Of a stretch of DNA of 33,609 nt, positions 25,114 through 32,636 are shown piece by piece (position 1 is the stretch's first letter; every line of letters begins with the position of its first letter). The notes beneath the pieces were generated by a model that was not told the origin of the DNA, searched no databases, and was given only the letters and a program-made list of their open reading frames with translations. The stretch covers positions 1 to 33,609 of the forward strand of contig JADGHB010000027.1 in NCBI GenBank assembly GCA_019689635.1. The letters run 5' to 3'. The translations under genes were made by a program, and so were the position numbers. The DNA comes from Nevskia sp. (GTDB lineage: Bacteria; Pseudomonadota; Gammaproteobacteria; Nevskiales; Nevskiaceae).

Positions 25114-26427
25114 ATGAACGACATCGCGCGGCCGCTGATCGCGCGCCTCGAAAACCGCCAGGCCCGCATCGGCGTGATCGGCCTGGGCTACGTCGGCCTG
25201 CCGCTCGCGCTGCGCTTCGCCGAGGTCGGTTTCCGCGTCACCGGCTTCGACACCGATCCGGACAAGCCGCGCAAGCTCGCCGCCGGCGAGAGCTACATCA
25301 ACTACATCCCCAATGAGACGATCGCCGCGGCGCTCGCGCGTGGCTTGACCGCCACCACGGACTACGCCGCCACCGGGGACTGCGACGCGCTCCTCATCTG
25401 CGTGCCCACGCCGCTCGACCGCCACCGCGAACCGGACTTGAGCTACGTGCTCGACACTGCCCGCGCGCTCCTGCCGCATCTGCGCCGCGGTCGGCTCGTC
25501 TGCCTGGAGAGCACCACTTACCCCGGCACCACCGAGGAAGAACTCAAGCCGCTGCTGGAATCCGGCGGCCTGCGCGCGGGCGAGGATTTCTTCCTGGTCT
25601 ATTCGCCGGAACGCGCCGACCCCGGCAACCCGCGCTACGACACGCGCAACATTCCCAAGCTGGTCGGCGGGGTGACGCCCGCCTGCCGCGACGTCGGCAT
25701 CGCGCTCTACGCGCAGGCGGTGGAGCGCGTGGTGCCGGTGTCCAGCCCGCGCGTGGCCGAGCTCGCCAAGCTCCTGGAGAACATCCACCGCGCGGTCAAC
25801 ATCGGCCTGGTCAACGAACTCAAGCTGCTCACCGACAAGATGGGTCTGGACATCTTCGAGGTGATCGACGCCGCCGCCACCAAGCCTTTCGGCTTCGTGC
25901 CCTACTACCCCGGCCCCGGCCTGGGCGGGCATTGCATTCCCATCGACCCCTACTACCTCACCTGGAAGGCGCGCGAATACGGCGTGCACACGCGCTTCAT
26001 CGAGCTCGCCGGCGAGATCAACCACGCCATGCCGGAGTTCGTCGTGCGCAAGACCGCCGAGGCGCTCAACGCCCGCGGCAAGCCGCTCAAGGGCGCGCGC
26101 CTGCTGATCCTGGGCATCGCCTACAAGAAGAACGTGGACGACCTGCGCGAATCGCCCGCGCTGGAGCTGATCGAACGCTTCCAGCAACTCGGCGCGCAAG
26201 TGGCCTACAGCGATCCGCACATCCCGCACATCCCGCCGTTGCGCCGCGGCCGCATCCCGCTCGCCAGCGTCGCGCCCACCCCCGAACGCCTGGCGGCGAC
26301 CGACGCGGTGATCATCGCCACCGACCACGACGCCTTCGACTACGCCGCGGTGCTCGCCCATGCCCCGCTGATCGTCGACAGCCGCGGCCGCTACCGCGAG
26401 CCGGCGGGGCCGGTGGTGCGGGCCTGA
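25114..26427 (+). CDS. wbpA: UDP-N-acetylglucosamine 6-dehydrogenase (WbpA type)
   Basis: Oxidises the C6 hydroxyl of a UDP-N-acetylhexosamine to the uronic acid with two NAD+, feeding O-antigen or capsule sugars. The 437-residue protein has the NAD motif [31 protein letters not shown], a substrate-binding [13 protein letters not shown] and the catalytic cysteine C274 in [38 protein letters not shown] starts the last domain. Length and motifs match WbpA-like enzymes; a close relative acting on UDP-Glc or UDP-ManNAc is less likely but not excluded. The ATG at 25114 gives the standard start. It opens the surface-glycan region that continues to the window end. Confidence 0.92.
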   Translation: MNDIARPLIARLENRQARIGVIGLGYVGLPLALRFAEVGFRVTGFDTDPDKPRKLAAGESYINYIPNETIAAALARGLTATTDYAATGDCDALLICVPTPLDRHREPDLSYVLDTARALLPHLRRGRLVCLESTTYPGTTEEELKPLLESGGLRAGEDFFLVYSPERADPGNPRYDTRNIPKLVGGVTPACRDVGIALYAQAVERVVPVSSPRVAELAKLLENIHRAVNIGLVNELKLLTDKMGLDIFEVIDAAATKPFGFVPYYPGPGLGGHCIPIDPYYLTWKAREYGVHTRFIELAGEINHAMPEFVVRKTAEALNARGKPLKGARLLILGIAYKKNVDDLRESPALELIERFQQLGAQVAYSDPHIPHIPPLRRGRIPLASVAPTPERLAATDAVIIATDHDAFDYAAVLAHAPLIVDSRGRYREPAGPVVRA

Positions 26428-26602
26428 TCGCAGGCATTTCGAAATCGTCGGTGCCGGACGCAGCGACGCTACCATCGCGCGCGGCACCGGCATCCGCGAG
26501 TGACCGCGCTTGCGTAAACTCTATGGCCGAGCTCACTGGCGCAGCCGCAGGGCGCCGCTCTGCCCCGCGCGCAGGAGAGGCTTGGGGTTGGGGACGCCAA
26601 AC

Positions 26603-26617
26603 TGACAATTTCTGTCG
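26603..26617 (+). promoter_or_regulatory. Candidate PilR-type activator site
   Basis: TGACA, five bases, TGTCG: GACA/TGTC half-sites about 100 bases before the predicted pilin start point. The P. aeruginosa activator PilR binds TGTC-containing sites upstream of pilA. The position suits an enhancer-binding protein, but the half-site is short and could arise by chance. Confidence 0.35.
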
Positions 26618-26691
26618 CTTCCTGCCCGCGCCGCGAGCGAAAAGACACACCAAGCGCAGGCCAAGTGCTTATTCCAAAAGGCGCCGCCGGC

Positions 26692-26707
26692 TGGCACGGA
26701 GACTGCA
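26692..26707 (+). promoter_or_regulatory. Sigma-54 promoter of pilA
   Basis: TGGCAC (26692-26697), five bases, CTGCA (26703-26707). The invariant GG and GC dinucleotides are 10 bases apart, as required, and only one base differs from the TGGCAC-N5-TTGCA consensus. Transcription would begin near 26718. Sigma-54 control by PilR is established for type IV pilin genes in Pseudomonas. Confidence 0.85.
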
Positions 26708-26768
26708 AGAATCGCTGTTGCGGCGACGGCCGCATTTCAAAACCCCAACCGTTAACGGAGTGAACCCC

Positions 26769-27197
26769 ATGAAAAGGATGCAACAGGGCTTTACCCTGAT
26801 CGAGCTGATGATCGTGGTGGCGATCATCGGCATCCTGGCCGCCATCGCGATTCCGGCCTACCAGGATTACGTGATCCGTTCCAAGGTGTCCGAGGGCCTG
26901 GCCCTGGCCGACGCGGCGAAGACCGCGGTCGCCGAAACTTGGCAATCCAAGGGAACGTTGCCGGGTGACAACGCCGCCGCAGGCCTTTCGTCAGCCGCCT
27001 CCATCACCGGCAACAACGTCAAGTCGGTGGCAGTAGGCGCCAGTGGCATCATTACCGTCACGTACAGCGACGCCAATACCAATCTAGGCGGTAAAACCAT
27101 TGTTCTGACGCCGACGACTGGCGTCGGTGGAATCAAGTGGGATTGCACGGGAGGCGATCTCGCCGGCAAGTATCGCCCGGCAAGCTGCCGTTCGTAA
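26769..27197 (+). CDS. pilA: Type IV major pilin (PilA)
   Basis: The main subunit of type IV pili. The 142-residue prepilin has a seven-residue leader ending in Gly, cut by PilD before the N-methylated phenylalanine: [19 protein letters not shown]. Glu5 of the mature protein is present. The globular head ends in a D-loop bounded by C126 and C140, and the chain stops two residues later with Arg-Ser. GGAG lies eight bases before the ATG. It has its own sigma-54 promoter and its own terminator, so it is a single-gene transcript. Its position inside a glycan cluster, directly before a GT-C glycosyltransferase, suggests the pilin is glycosylated; the terminal serine is one possible site. Confidence 0.96.
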   Translation: MKRMQQGFTLIELMIVVAIIGILAAIAIPAYQDYVIRSKVSEGLALADAAKTAVAETWQSKGTLPGDNAAAGLSSAASITGNNVKSVAVGASGIITVTYSDANTNLGGKTIVLTPTTGVGGIKWDCTGGDLAGKYRPASCRS

Positions 27198-27217
27198 GTC
27201 CTCTCACCGATATAGGG

Positions 27218-27247
27218 AAAGCCCGCTCCATGCGGGCTTTCTTTTTT
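27218..27247 (+). terminator. Rho-independent terminator of pilA
   Basis: AAAGCCCGC (27218-27226) pairs with GCGGGCTTT (27232-27240) over a 5-nt loop, then C and T6. It lies 20 bases after the pilA stop and eight bases before the next start codon. Confidence 0.92.
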
Positions 27248-27255
27248 CCGCTTTG

Positions 27256-29199
27256 ATGCCTGCGACCCAAACGGCCGTGCGCCGCGATTCATTCCTGGCC
27301 CTCGGGCTCTTATGCCTGTGCGGATTCGCGCTGTGGAGCTTCTGGCCCGGGCGCACGGGTCCCTTTCTCTTCGACGATTTTCCCAACCTGGCTCCGCTCG
27401 GCCTGTTCGGCGGCGTGCACGACTGGCGCTCGGCAGAACGCTTCATTTTCGGTGGGACCTCGGGACCGCTGGGGCGCCCTCTGGCGCTGGCCACTTTCCT
27501 GATCAACGATCACGCCTGGCCCAGCGACCCGGAACCGTTCAAGTACACGAACCTGATGCTGCACCTCCTCGCCGGTGTCGTCTTGTTCGCTTTCCTCCTG
27601 CAGCTGGAACGTGCAAATCCCCTCCGCAGGGTACCGCCCGGTTGGGCGGCTTGGTTCGCCACCGGAGCCTGGATGTTGAGCCCGCTGCAAGCCGCGCCCA
27701 TTTTCCTGACCGTGCAGCGGATGACGATCCTTTCGGGTCTCTTCGTTTTCGCCGGTCTGGCGCTGTGGACTGCGGGACGCAACCGGATCGCCGAAAACCG
27801 TCGCGGCGGCTACCTGCGGATGACCGCCGGCATCGCCGGCGGCAGCTTTTTGGCAGCGCTGTGCAAGGAAAACGGCGTTCTGCTGGCACCCTTGGCCTGG
27901 GTCGTCGAAGCCACACTGGCGCCTTTACCCCGCGAACGCACGGCGCGTCTCTGGAAGCTTGCGTTCCTGGGGCTGCCGTCTCTGGCGATCGTCGCTTATT
28001 TTGTCGTGCAATGGCCCGAGGTTCTCAACGGTTATCGCTGGCGCGATTTCACGCTCAGCGAACGGCTGATGACCGAACCCGGCATTCTCATCGATTACCT
28101 GCGCCACATATTTTTGCCGCGCATTACGACGACCATTTTCCGTGACGATTATCCACTGACGGTCTCTGTCAATGCACAGACCGTTGCGACTTGGCTGGGC
28201 TGGATTCTGGCCCTTGGAGCCGCGTTGATCGCACGGCGGAAAGCGCCGCTATTTTCATTCGCCGTACTGTTTTTTTTGGCCGGCCACGTCCTCGAATCCG
28301 GGCCGATCGCCTTGGAGCTGTACTACATCCATCGCAACTACGTGCCAATGGTCGGCATGCTGTTCGCGGTGGCCGCGGCCGTGGCGATCTTGCTGCGTCA
28401 CCATCCCCGCGTGACTTTCGCAATAGCGGCGGCCTACCTGGCGTTGTTGGCGGTTCTGACTCGCAGCGAAAGCCGTTATTGGGGAAACGAAGGCTTACTT
28501 GCAAACGCTTGGGCCGTTGAAAGACCCGCATCGCCACGCGCCGCATCGATGGCCGCCAATTATTGGAGTACTCGTGGCCAGCCAGACAAGGCGATTGCCC
28601 TCGTTGAGCGGACGCTGAGTTTGCAACCCGATTCTCTCTCGTTGTGGGTGGGCGATTATTACTTGCATTGCCTGGCCGGCAAGGAAAATCGCGCGATTTG
28701 GGAAAAGATTTGGGACGAGCTGCCCAAAGGTAGCCAAAATTTCGCGTTACTCGGAACCTTCGACACGCTGGCTTTGAACATCCGCGATCATACCTGCCGC
28801 GAGGTGACGATTCGGGATATCGCCATGGCTCTCGATCGGCTCAAGCAGAATCCCTACTTCGCCAGCGCCGATCTTCAATCCCAGATCAACTACAATCTTG
28901 CCATCTACTTCCTGGAACTCAACGAACATGCCGCGGCAGCCGGAGCGCTCGAACAGGCAATCAAACATGCACCGACGGTTTACGAGCTGGAACTGCTCGG
29001 CGATCTCTATGCCGAATACGGCGATAAGCAACGCGCGGCTGCAACTTATCGTCGTGCGCTGAAGATCAATTTCTACAGCAACGTTTACCGTCGTTTCCTA
29101 TTCGACAATCCTGAGACCGATGGGCTACGGAAAAAACTGGATGGATTGGACCCCATTAGTCGCGAGCACCCGAATGAAGTAAGCGCATTGAGTGAATAA
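27256..29199 (+). CDS. GT-C membrane glycosyltransferase with C-terminal TPRs (candidate pilin glycosyltransferase)
   Basis: A 647-residue integral membrane protein resembling PMT/TMTC-type GT-C glycosyltransferases, which move a sugar from a lipid carrier to a protein on the outer side of the membrane. The first outer loop carries the acidic pair D40-D41 (FLFDDFPNL), as expected for the GT-C active site. About ten hydrophobic helices follow (LMLHLLAGVVLFAFLLQL, the YYIHRNYVPMVGMLF region), and the last 200 residues are TPR-like helices (AIALVERTLSLQPDSLSLW, AAATYRRALKINFYSN). Its place right after pilA suggests pilin as acceptor, as with pilin-linked Tfp enzymes; this is inference. No ribosome site is evident, and the pilA terminator is immediately upstream, so its expression is unclear. 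Confidence 0.75.
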   Translation: MPATQTAVRRDSFLALGLLCLCGFALWSFWPGRTGPFLFDDFPNLAPLGLFGGVHDWRSAERFIFGGTSGPLGRPLALATFLINDHAWPSDPEPFKYTNLMLHLLAGVVLFAFLLQLERANPLRRVPPGWAAWFATGAWMLSPLQAAPIFLTVQRMTILSGLFVFAGLALWTAGRNRIAENRRGGYLRMTAGIAGGSFLAALCKENGVLLAPLAWVVEATLAPLPRERTARLWKLAFLGLPSLAIVAYFVVQWPEVLNGYRWRDFTLSERLMTEPGILIDYLRHIFLPRITTTIFRDDYPLTVSVNAQTVATWLGWILALGAALIARRKAPLFSFAVLFFLAGHVLESGPIALELYYIHRNYVPMVGMLFAVAAAVAILLRHHPRVTFAIAAAYLALLAVLTRSESRYWGNEGLLANAWAVERPASPRAASMAANYWSTRGQPDKAIALVERTLSLQPDSLSLWVGDYYLHCLAGKENRAIWEKIWDELPKGSQNFALLGTFDTLALNIRDHTCREVTIRDIAMALDRLKQNPYFASADLQSQINYNLAIYFLELNEHAAAAGALEQAIKHAPTVYELELLGDLYAEYGDKQRAAATYRRALKINFYSNVYRRFLFDNPETDGLRKKLDGLDPISREHPNEVSALSE

Positions 29200-29203
29200 C
29201 GCC

Positions 29204-29596
29204 ATGCTCACCGAAAGTGGCACTTCTCTCAAGCGACCGTTTCTCATGATCCAGCGGGGGATCGCGGCGCTGCGTCTGGATTTCCATCCGCGTAGCGAGC
29301 GCGGAGTACTGGTTCGCCAAGCGCTCGGCACGATCAGCCTGCGTGCCGGCGCTTTGCTGATCGCTTTCATCGCCAGCATCCTGTATGCACGCACGGTCGG
29401 CGCTTACGGCTACGGGCTTTATGCCTACGTGCTGGCCTGGTCGGCGGTTGTTGCCATTCCAGCCGGGCTGGGTCTGTCGGAGTATCTGGTCCGGGAGGCA
29501 GCCAAAAATCCCGAGCCTGGTCGTTTGCGCCATTCCATTCCCGCCATACATTTCCGTGAACTGGCGACCCGGCGCTTATCTCAGAAGCAGCAGTAG
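29204..29596 (+). pseudogene. N-terminal remnant of a flippase
   Basis: 130 codons starting at ATG 29204 (a GTG at 29192 is also possible). Residues about 40-107 are the beginning of a polysaccharide flippase (Wzx/MATE-like): two membrane helices with LYARTVGAYGYGLYAYV and PAGLGLSEYLVREAAK. After about residue 109 the similarity stops and a short unrelated tail ends at TAG 29596. Family members are over 400 residues, so most of the gene is missing. The following gene restarts with its own copy of the same N-terminal motif, so this is not a simple frameshift but a truncated first flippase abutting a second one. The tail overlaps the second gene by 41 bases. Confidence 0.65.
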
Positions 29597-30788
29597 CCTC
29601 TTGATCTGGCTCGTACTGCGCGCGACGGCGCAGGCGACGATGGTGGTGCTGCTGGCGCAAGACCTGGGAGCGCAAGGCTACGGGCAGTTCGTTGCCGCGC
29701 TGGCGGTGGTGGGGTTCTTCACGCCTTTGGCCGCTCTCGGCCTGGGGCCTTTGCTGCTGCGTGACGGCGCGCGACAGCCGCAGACGCTACCTCGACAGGT
29801 GGGCATGGCATTGGCGCTGTGGTGGCCGGCGGTGTGGATCTTTTCCCTGATTGCCGCGTTGATCGCCTACTGGTCTTTGCCGACTGCTCTGCCGCTTGGA
29901 ATCCTCGCCGCTTTTGCTTTGGGCGAGGTGCTCTCCACCTCGCTGATCGAACTCGCCGGGCGCATCGCGCAATCCCAGCAACGGGTGCGCACCTTTGGCG
30001 TCCTGCAAGCTGGATTGATGTTCGCAAGGCTATTCGCACTCCTGGTTTACGCCGCGCTGTTTGCCCCTAGCCCCAGCGGTTGGATGATGGTGTATTCGGG
30101 AATCAGTTTGATCTATGCCGCCTTCGTCGCAACACGACTGGTCAGGGCTTTTCATCCGCTTTGGCCTGAGCAGCGAAACTGGGCTTTGATCAAAGAGGGA
30201 TTTCCCTTCACCGCCGGCGCTCTCTCTTTTCGTTTGCAAGCGGAGTTCAACAAGCCAGTTCTGGCGCAGCTCGGATACGCGCAGGCAGGTGCCTACGGCA
30301 TAGCCCAACGCCTGATCGATCTGGCGAGCTTGCCGCTGACTGCCCTCCAAGAAGCCTTGTGGCCGAGAGTCTTCGCTGCGCAACGTCCCGGCACGAGCTT
30401 GCTGCACACCGGCGGTTTTCTCGTGCTGCTGGCGCTGGGGATCGGAGGCGCTTTGGCCTGGGCTGCACCGCTGCTCGTTTGGTTGCTCGGGTTCGATTAT
30501 GGAGAATCGGCTCGTGTTTTGACCTGGCTCGCGTTTTTTCCGGCGGTCCAAGTGCTGCGTAACCTGGCGAACGCCTGGCTGATCGCCCAGAAATTCAGCC
30601 AATCCCTGCTCGTCGTTCATGGAGTGGCGGTCGTTGCGGGAGTATCGTTGACCTTATGGCTCATCCCACGTTTCGGCCTTGCCGGCGCGGCTTGGGCGAT
30701 GTATGGGAGCGAAATGTCGGCGCTGTTTGTGCAATGGGCGTTGGCGATTCATCACCGGTCCACGCAGATTAAAAAGGCCAAGACATGA
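29556..30788 (+). CDS. Polysaccharide/lipid-linked oligosaccharide flippase
   Basis: A roughly 410-residue polytopic membrane protein of the Wzx-type flippase group, which moves lipid-linked sugar units to the periplasmic face. It has the N-terminal LLAQDLGAQGYGQF and PLAALGLGPLLLRDGAR motifs, then about ten further helices and the central GFPFTAGALSFRLQAEFNKPVLAQL segment common in the family. The start is uncertain: GTG 29556 gives a complete first helix and was chosen, but no ribosome site is seen, and the beginning overlaps the flippase remnant. Its stop overlaps the methyltransferase start (ATGA). The substrate is unknown; nearby genes point to an O-antigen-like glycan. Confidence 0.8.
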   Translation: MNWRPGAYLRSSSSLLIWLVLRATAQATMVVLLAQDLGAQGYGQFVAALAVVGFFTPLAALGLGPLLLRDGARQPQTLPRQVGMALALWWPAVWIFSLIAALIAYWSLPTALPLGILAAFALGEVLSTSLIELAGRIAQSQQRVRTFGVLQAGLMFARLFALLVYAALFAPSPSGWMMVYSGISLIYAAFVATRLVRAFHPLWPEQRNWALIKEGFPFTAGALSFRLQAEFNKPVLAQLGYAQAGAYGIAQRLIDLASLPLTALQEALWPRVFAAQRPGTSLLHTGGFLVLLALGIGGALAWAAPLLVWLLGFDYGESARVLTWLAFFPAVQVLRNLANAWLIAQKFSQSLLVVHGVAVVAGVSLTLWLIPRFGLAGAAWAMYGSEMSALFVQWALAIHHRSTQIKKAKT

Positions 30789-31547
30789 ACGATTTTTCGA
30801 AAGAACTCTTCGACAATTACGCTCGACACTACGAGTCCATGGCTAAGATAGAACGCCTCCCCGATGATTTGGAACGCCTACGACGGGACCGCCTGCCGCA
30901 TTGGATCGATTCGATCCCAAAAAACGCGCGCATTCTGGATATCGGCTGCGCCCAGGGCCATCATCTGGAAGCGTTGCGGCGGGCGGGATTCACGAACCTG
31001 ACCGGCGTGGAGATTTCCGAACAGCTTCTCAACGCAGCTAGGCAGCGGCTGCCGCAGGCGCAATTGATTCAGGCCGACATCCGCGAATGGTTACAGAAAC
31101 AGAAAGCGTCGGCGGAATCCTTCGACGTAGTGTTCTTTCACGACGTGCTCGAACATCTGCCGCGCGAGGACACCATCGAGGTGCTGCGCGGGTTTTACCG
31201 TTTGCTCGCACCGGATGGGCGGCTCAGCGTGCGGGTGCCAAACATGAGTTGTTTGATAGCCCCTAATTGTATGGCCCTTGATTTTACCCATATCGCCCAC
31301 TTTACCGAGTTCTCGTTGCTTCAGGTGTTGGAGGCGGCAGGCTTCGATCCCGGCAGGATCGAATTCGAGTCCCAGGCGCCTCGGCTGTTCTGGTCTTGGC
31401 GCAGACCCCCATCGGGCAGTCTTCCGGCTGCTCAACCGCGGGCGGTGGCATCTCAATCGCCTGGTACATCGAGCCCTGTATTTGCTTGTGGACTTTACTA
31501 CGCCAACTCAGTTCGATCCCAATCTCATCGCAGTAGCTCGCAAATGA
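30785..31547 (+). CDS. SAM-dependent methyltransferase, frameshifted near 31406
   Basis: A class I methyltransferase of about 253 residues once a one-base shift is corrected. Motif I is ARILDIGCAQGHHLEAL (about 48-64), the acidic loop GVEIS follows, and FDVVFFHDVLEHLPRED and LSVRVPNM complete the fold. As written, the frame runs past FWSWRRP into a proline/serine-rich stretch and on into the next gene, giving an apparent 612-residue fusion. Dropping one C from the run at 31406-31410 gives RRPHRAVFRLLNRGRW and then LVHRALYLLVDF, a sensible C terminus that stops at TGA 31547, overlapping the ATG of the glycosyltransferase. A methyl group on a glycan sugar is the likely product, as in related clusters. 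Confidence 0.8.
31406..31410 (+). other. Probable frameshift site (extra C in a C5 run)
   Basis: Five Cs where four would keep the methyltransferase in frame through to its own stop at 31547. Either a real mutation or a sequencing error in a homopolymer. Confidence 0.65.
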
Positions 31548-32623
31548 AAATCGGTTTAGATGCTTTCCCGCTTGCGGGCCGTATCACCGGAATTGGTCGC
31601 TATGTGTTGGAAATCAGCCATGAGCTAGATGCGCTTCTACCTGATGCCGAGTTTTTCCTTTACAGCCCAGAGCCGATAGCTGTAGAGCTACCGTCCGGAC
31701 GTTGGCACGTAAGAATCGGCGGCTCTCGCTTTCCAAGTTCCTATCGTTGGCTGAAAACTAAGGTCCGTGAGATGGCGATAGCCGATGGCATTGACGTTTT
31801 TTGGGCCACGCGCACGATTCTGCCTGCATTTTCCAACAAATTTCGCACTCTTACCACCGTTCATGACCTCAATTATCAAGTTTTCCCAAAATCTATGCCC
31901 TATGTCACCCTATGGGTACATCGCCTGTGGTTTGCGCGCGATGTATGCCGGGCGGATACAGTGGTAACCAATTCCCAGGGTACGGCAAACCGGCTGCGCG
32001 ACATATTGGGTGTGGAAGCAGACGCTGTGGCACGTCCAGGTGTGAAGCCGCCGTTTGGCCCGCAAGACCCATACAAGGTTGCAGAAAAACTAGCTGCGCT
32101 TGGTGTTGAAAATCCTTATTTTCTTTCCGTCGGTACTCTAGAGCCGCGCAAGAATCTGTCGGCGCTGATCGAGGCATTCGTTTCCCTAAAACAGGCAGGT
32201 GAACTGCCAGATCATCGATTGCTGATCGTAGGCAGCCGAGGCTGGCGCGGTAGGCGCCTGCACGCACTATTGGATAAGTCCGAGCGTTACGGGGTAACTT
32301 GGCCAGGTTTCGTTGCGGACGAGGATCTAGCAGCGCTGTACTCAGCGGCCGAGGCTTTTGTGTTCCCTTCACTTTATGAAGGGTTTGGTATTCCGGTGGC
32401 GGAAGCCCGAGCCTGTGGCGCGCCGGTTATTGCATCCGACCTGCCGGAATTACGTGAAGCAGCTGGCGATGCGGCCATTTTCGTCGAGCCTACAGTAGCG
32501 GCCCTGCGTGAGGCATTGCAGCAAGCGGGCAAGCAGCAGGTTTGTTTCTCGAGCTCAGGGAAAGTTTTAAGCTGGACTGAAGCAGCGAAAGTGATGGCTG
32601 ACCAATTTAGAAAGCTTGCATGA
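31544..32623 (+). CDS. GT4-family glycosyltransferase
   Basis: A 359-residue retaining GT-B enzyme that adds a sugar from a nucleotide donor to a growing glycan at the inner face of the membrane. It begins MKIGLDAFPLAGRITGIGRY, where the Gly-rich loop is typical, has a TTVHDLNYQVFP segment, NPYFLSVGTLEPRKNLSALI opening the C-terminal half, and the E-x7-E motif in SLYEGFGIPVAEARACGAPV. It most resembles mannosyltransferase-type GT4 proteins, but the sugar cannot be fixed. The ATG at 31544 overlaps the true stop of the methyltransferase. Local AT content is higher than in the rest of the window. Confidence 0.88.
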   Translation: MKIGLDAFPLAGRITGIGRYVLEISHELDALLPDAEFFLYSPEPIAVELPSGRWHVRIGGSRFPSSYRWLKTKVREMAIADGIDVFWATRTILPAFSNKFRTLTTVHDLNYQVFPKSMPYVTLWVHRLWFARDVCRADTVVTNSQGTANRLRDILGVEADAVARPGVKPPFGPQDPYKVAEKLAALGVENPYFLSVGTLEPRKNLSALIEAFVSLKQAGELPDHRLLIVGSRGWRGRRLHALLDKSERYGVTWPGFVADEDLAALYSAAEAFVFPSLYEGFGIPVAEARACGAPVIASDLPELREAAGDAAIFVEPTVAALREALQQAGKQQVCFSSSGKVLSWTEAAKVMADQFRKLA

Positions 32624-32636
32624 ATCTGCCGAATTG

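Larger units (their letters stand above)
26428..26768 (+). other. Intergenic region and pilA leader
   Basis: No coding gene is evident in these 341 bases. The second half holds a candidate activator site and a sigma-54 promoter (listed separately), followed by a leader of about 50 nt. The first half (26428-26590) is GC-rich with no repeat or terminator that I can support. Confidence 0.5.

Noticed and set aside
29385-29555. ATG 29385 as the start of the second flippase
   Set aside because: The added residues lie out of frame over the flippase remnant and show no membrane helix or family motif.
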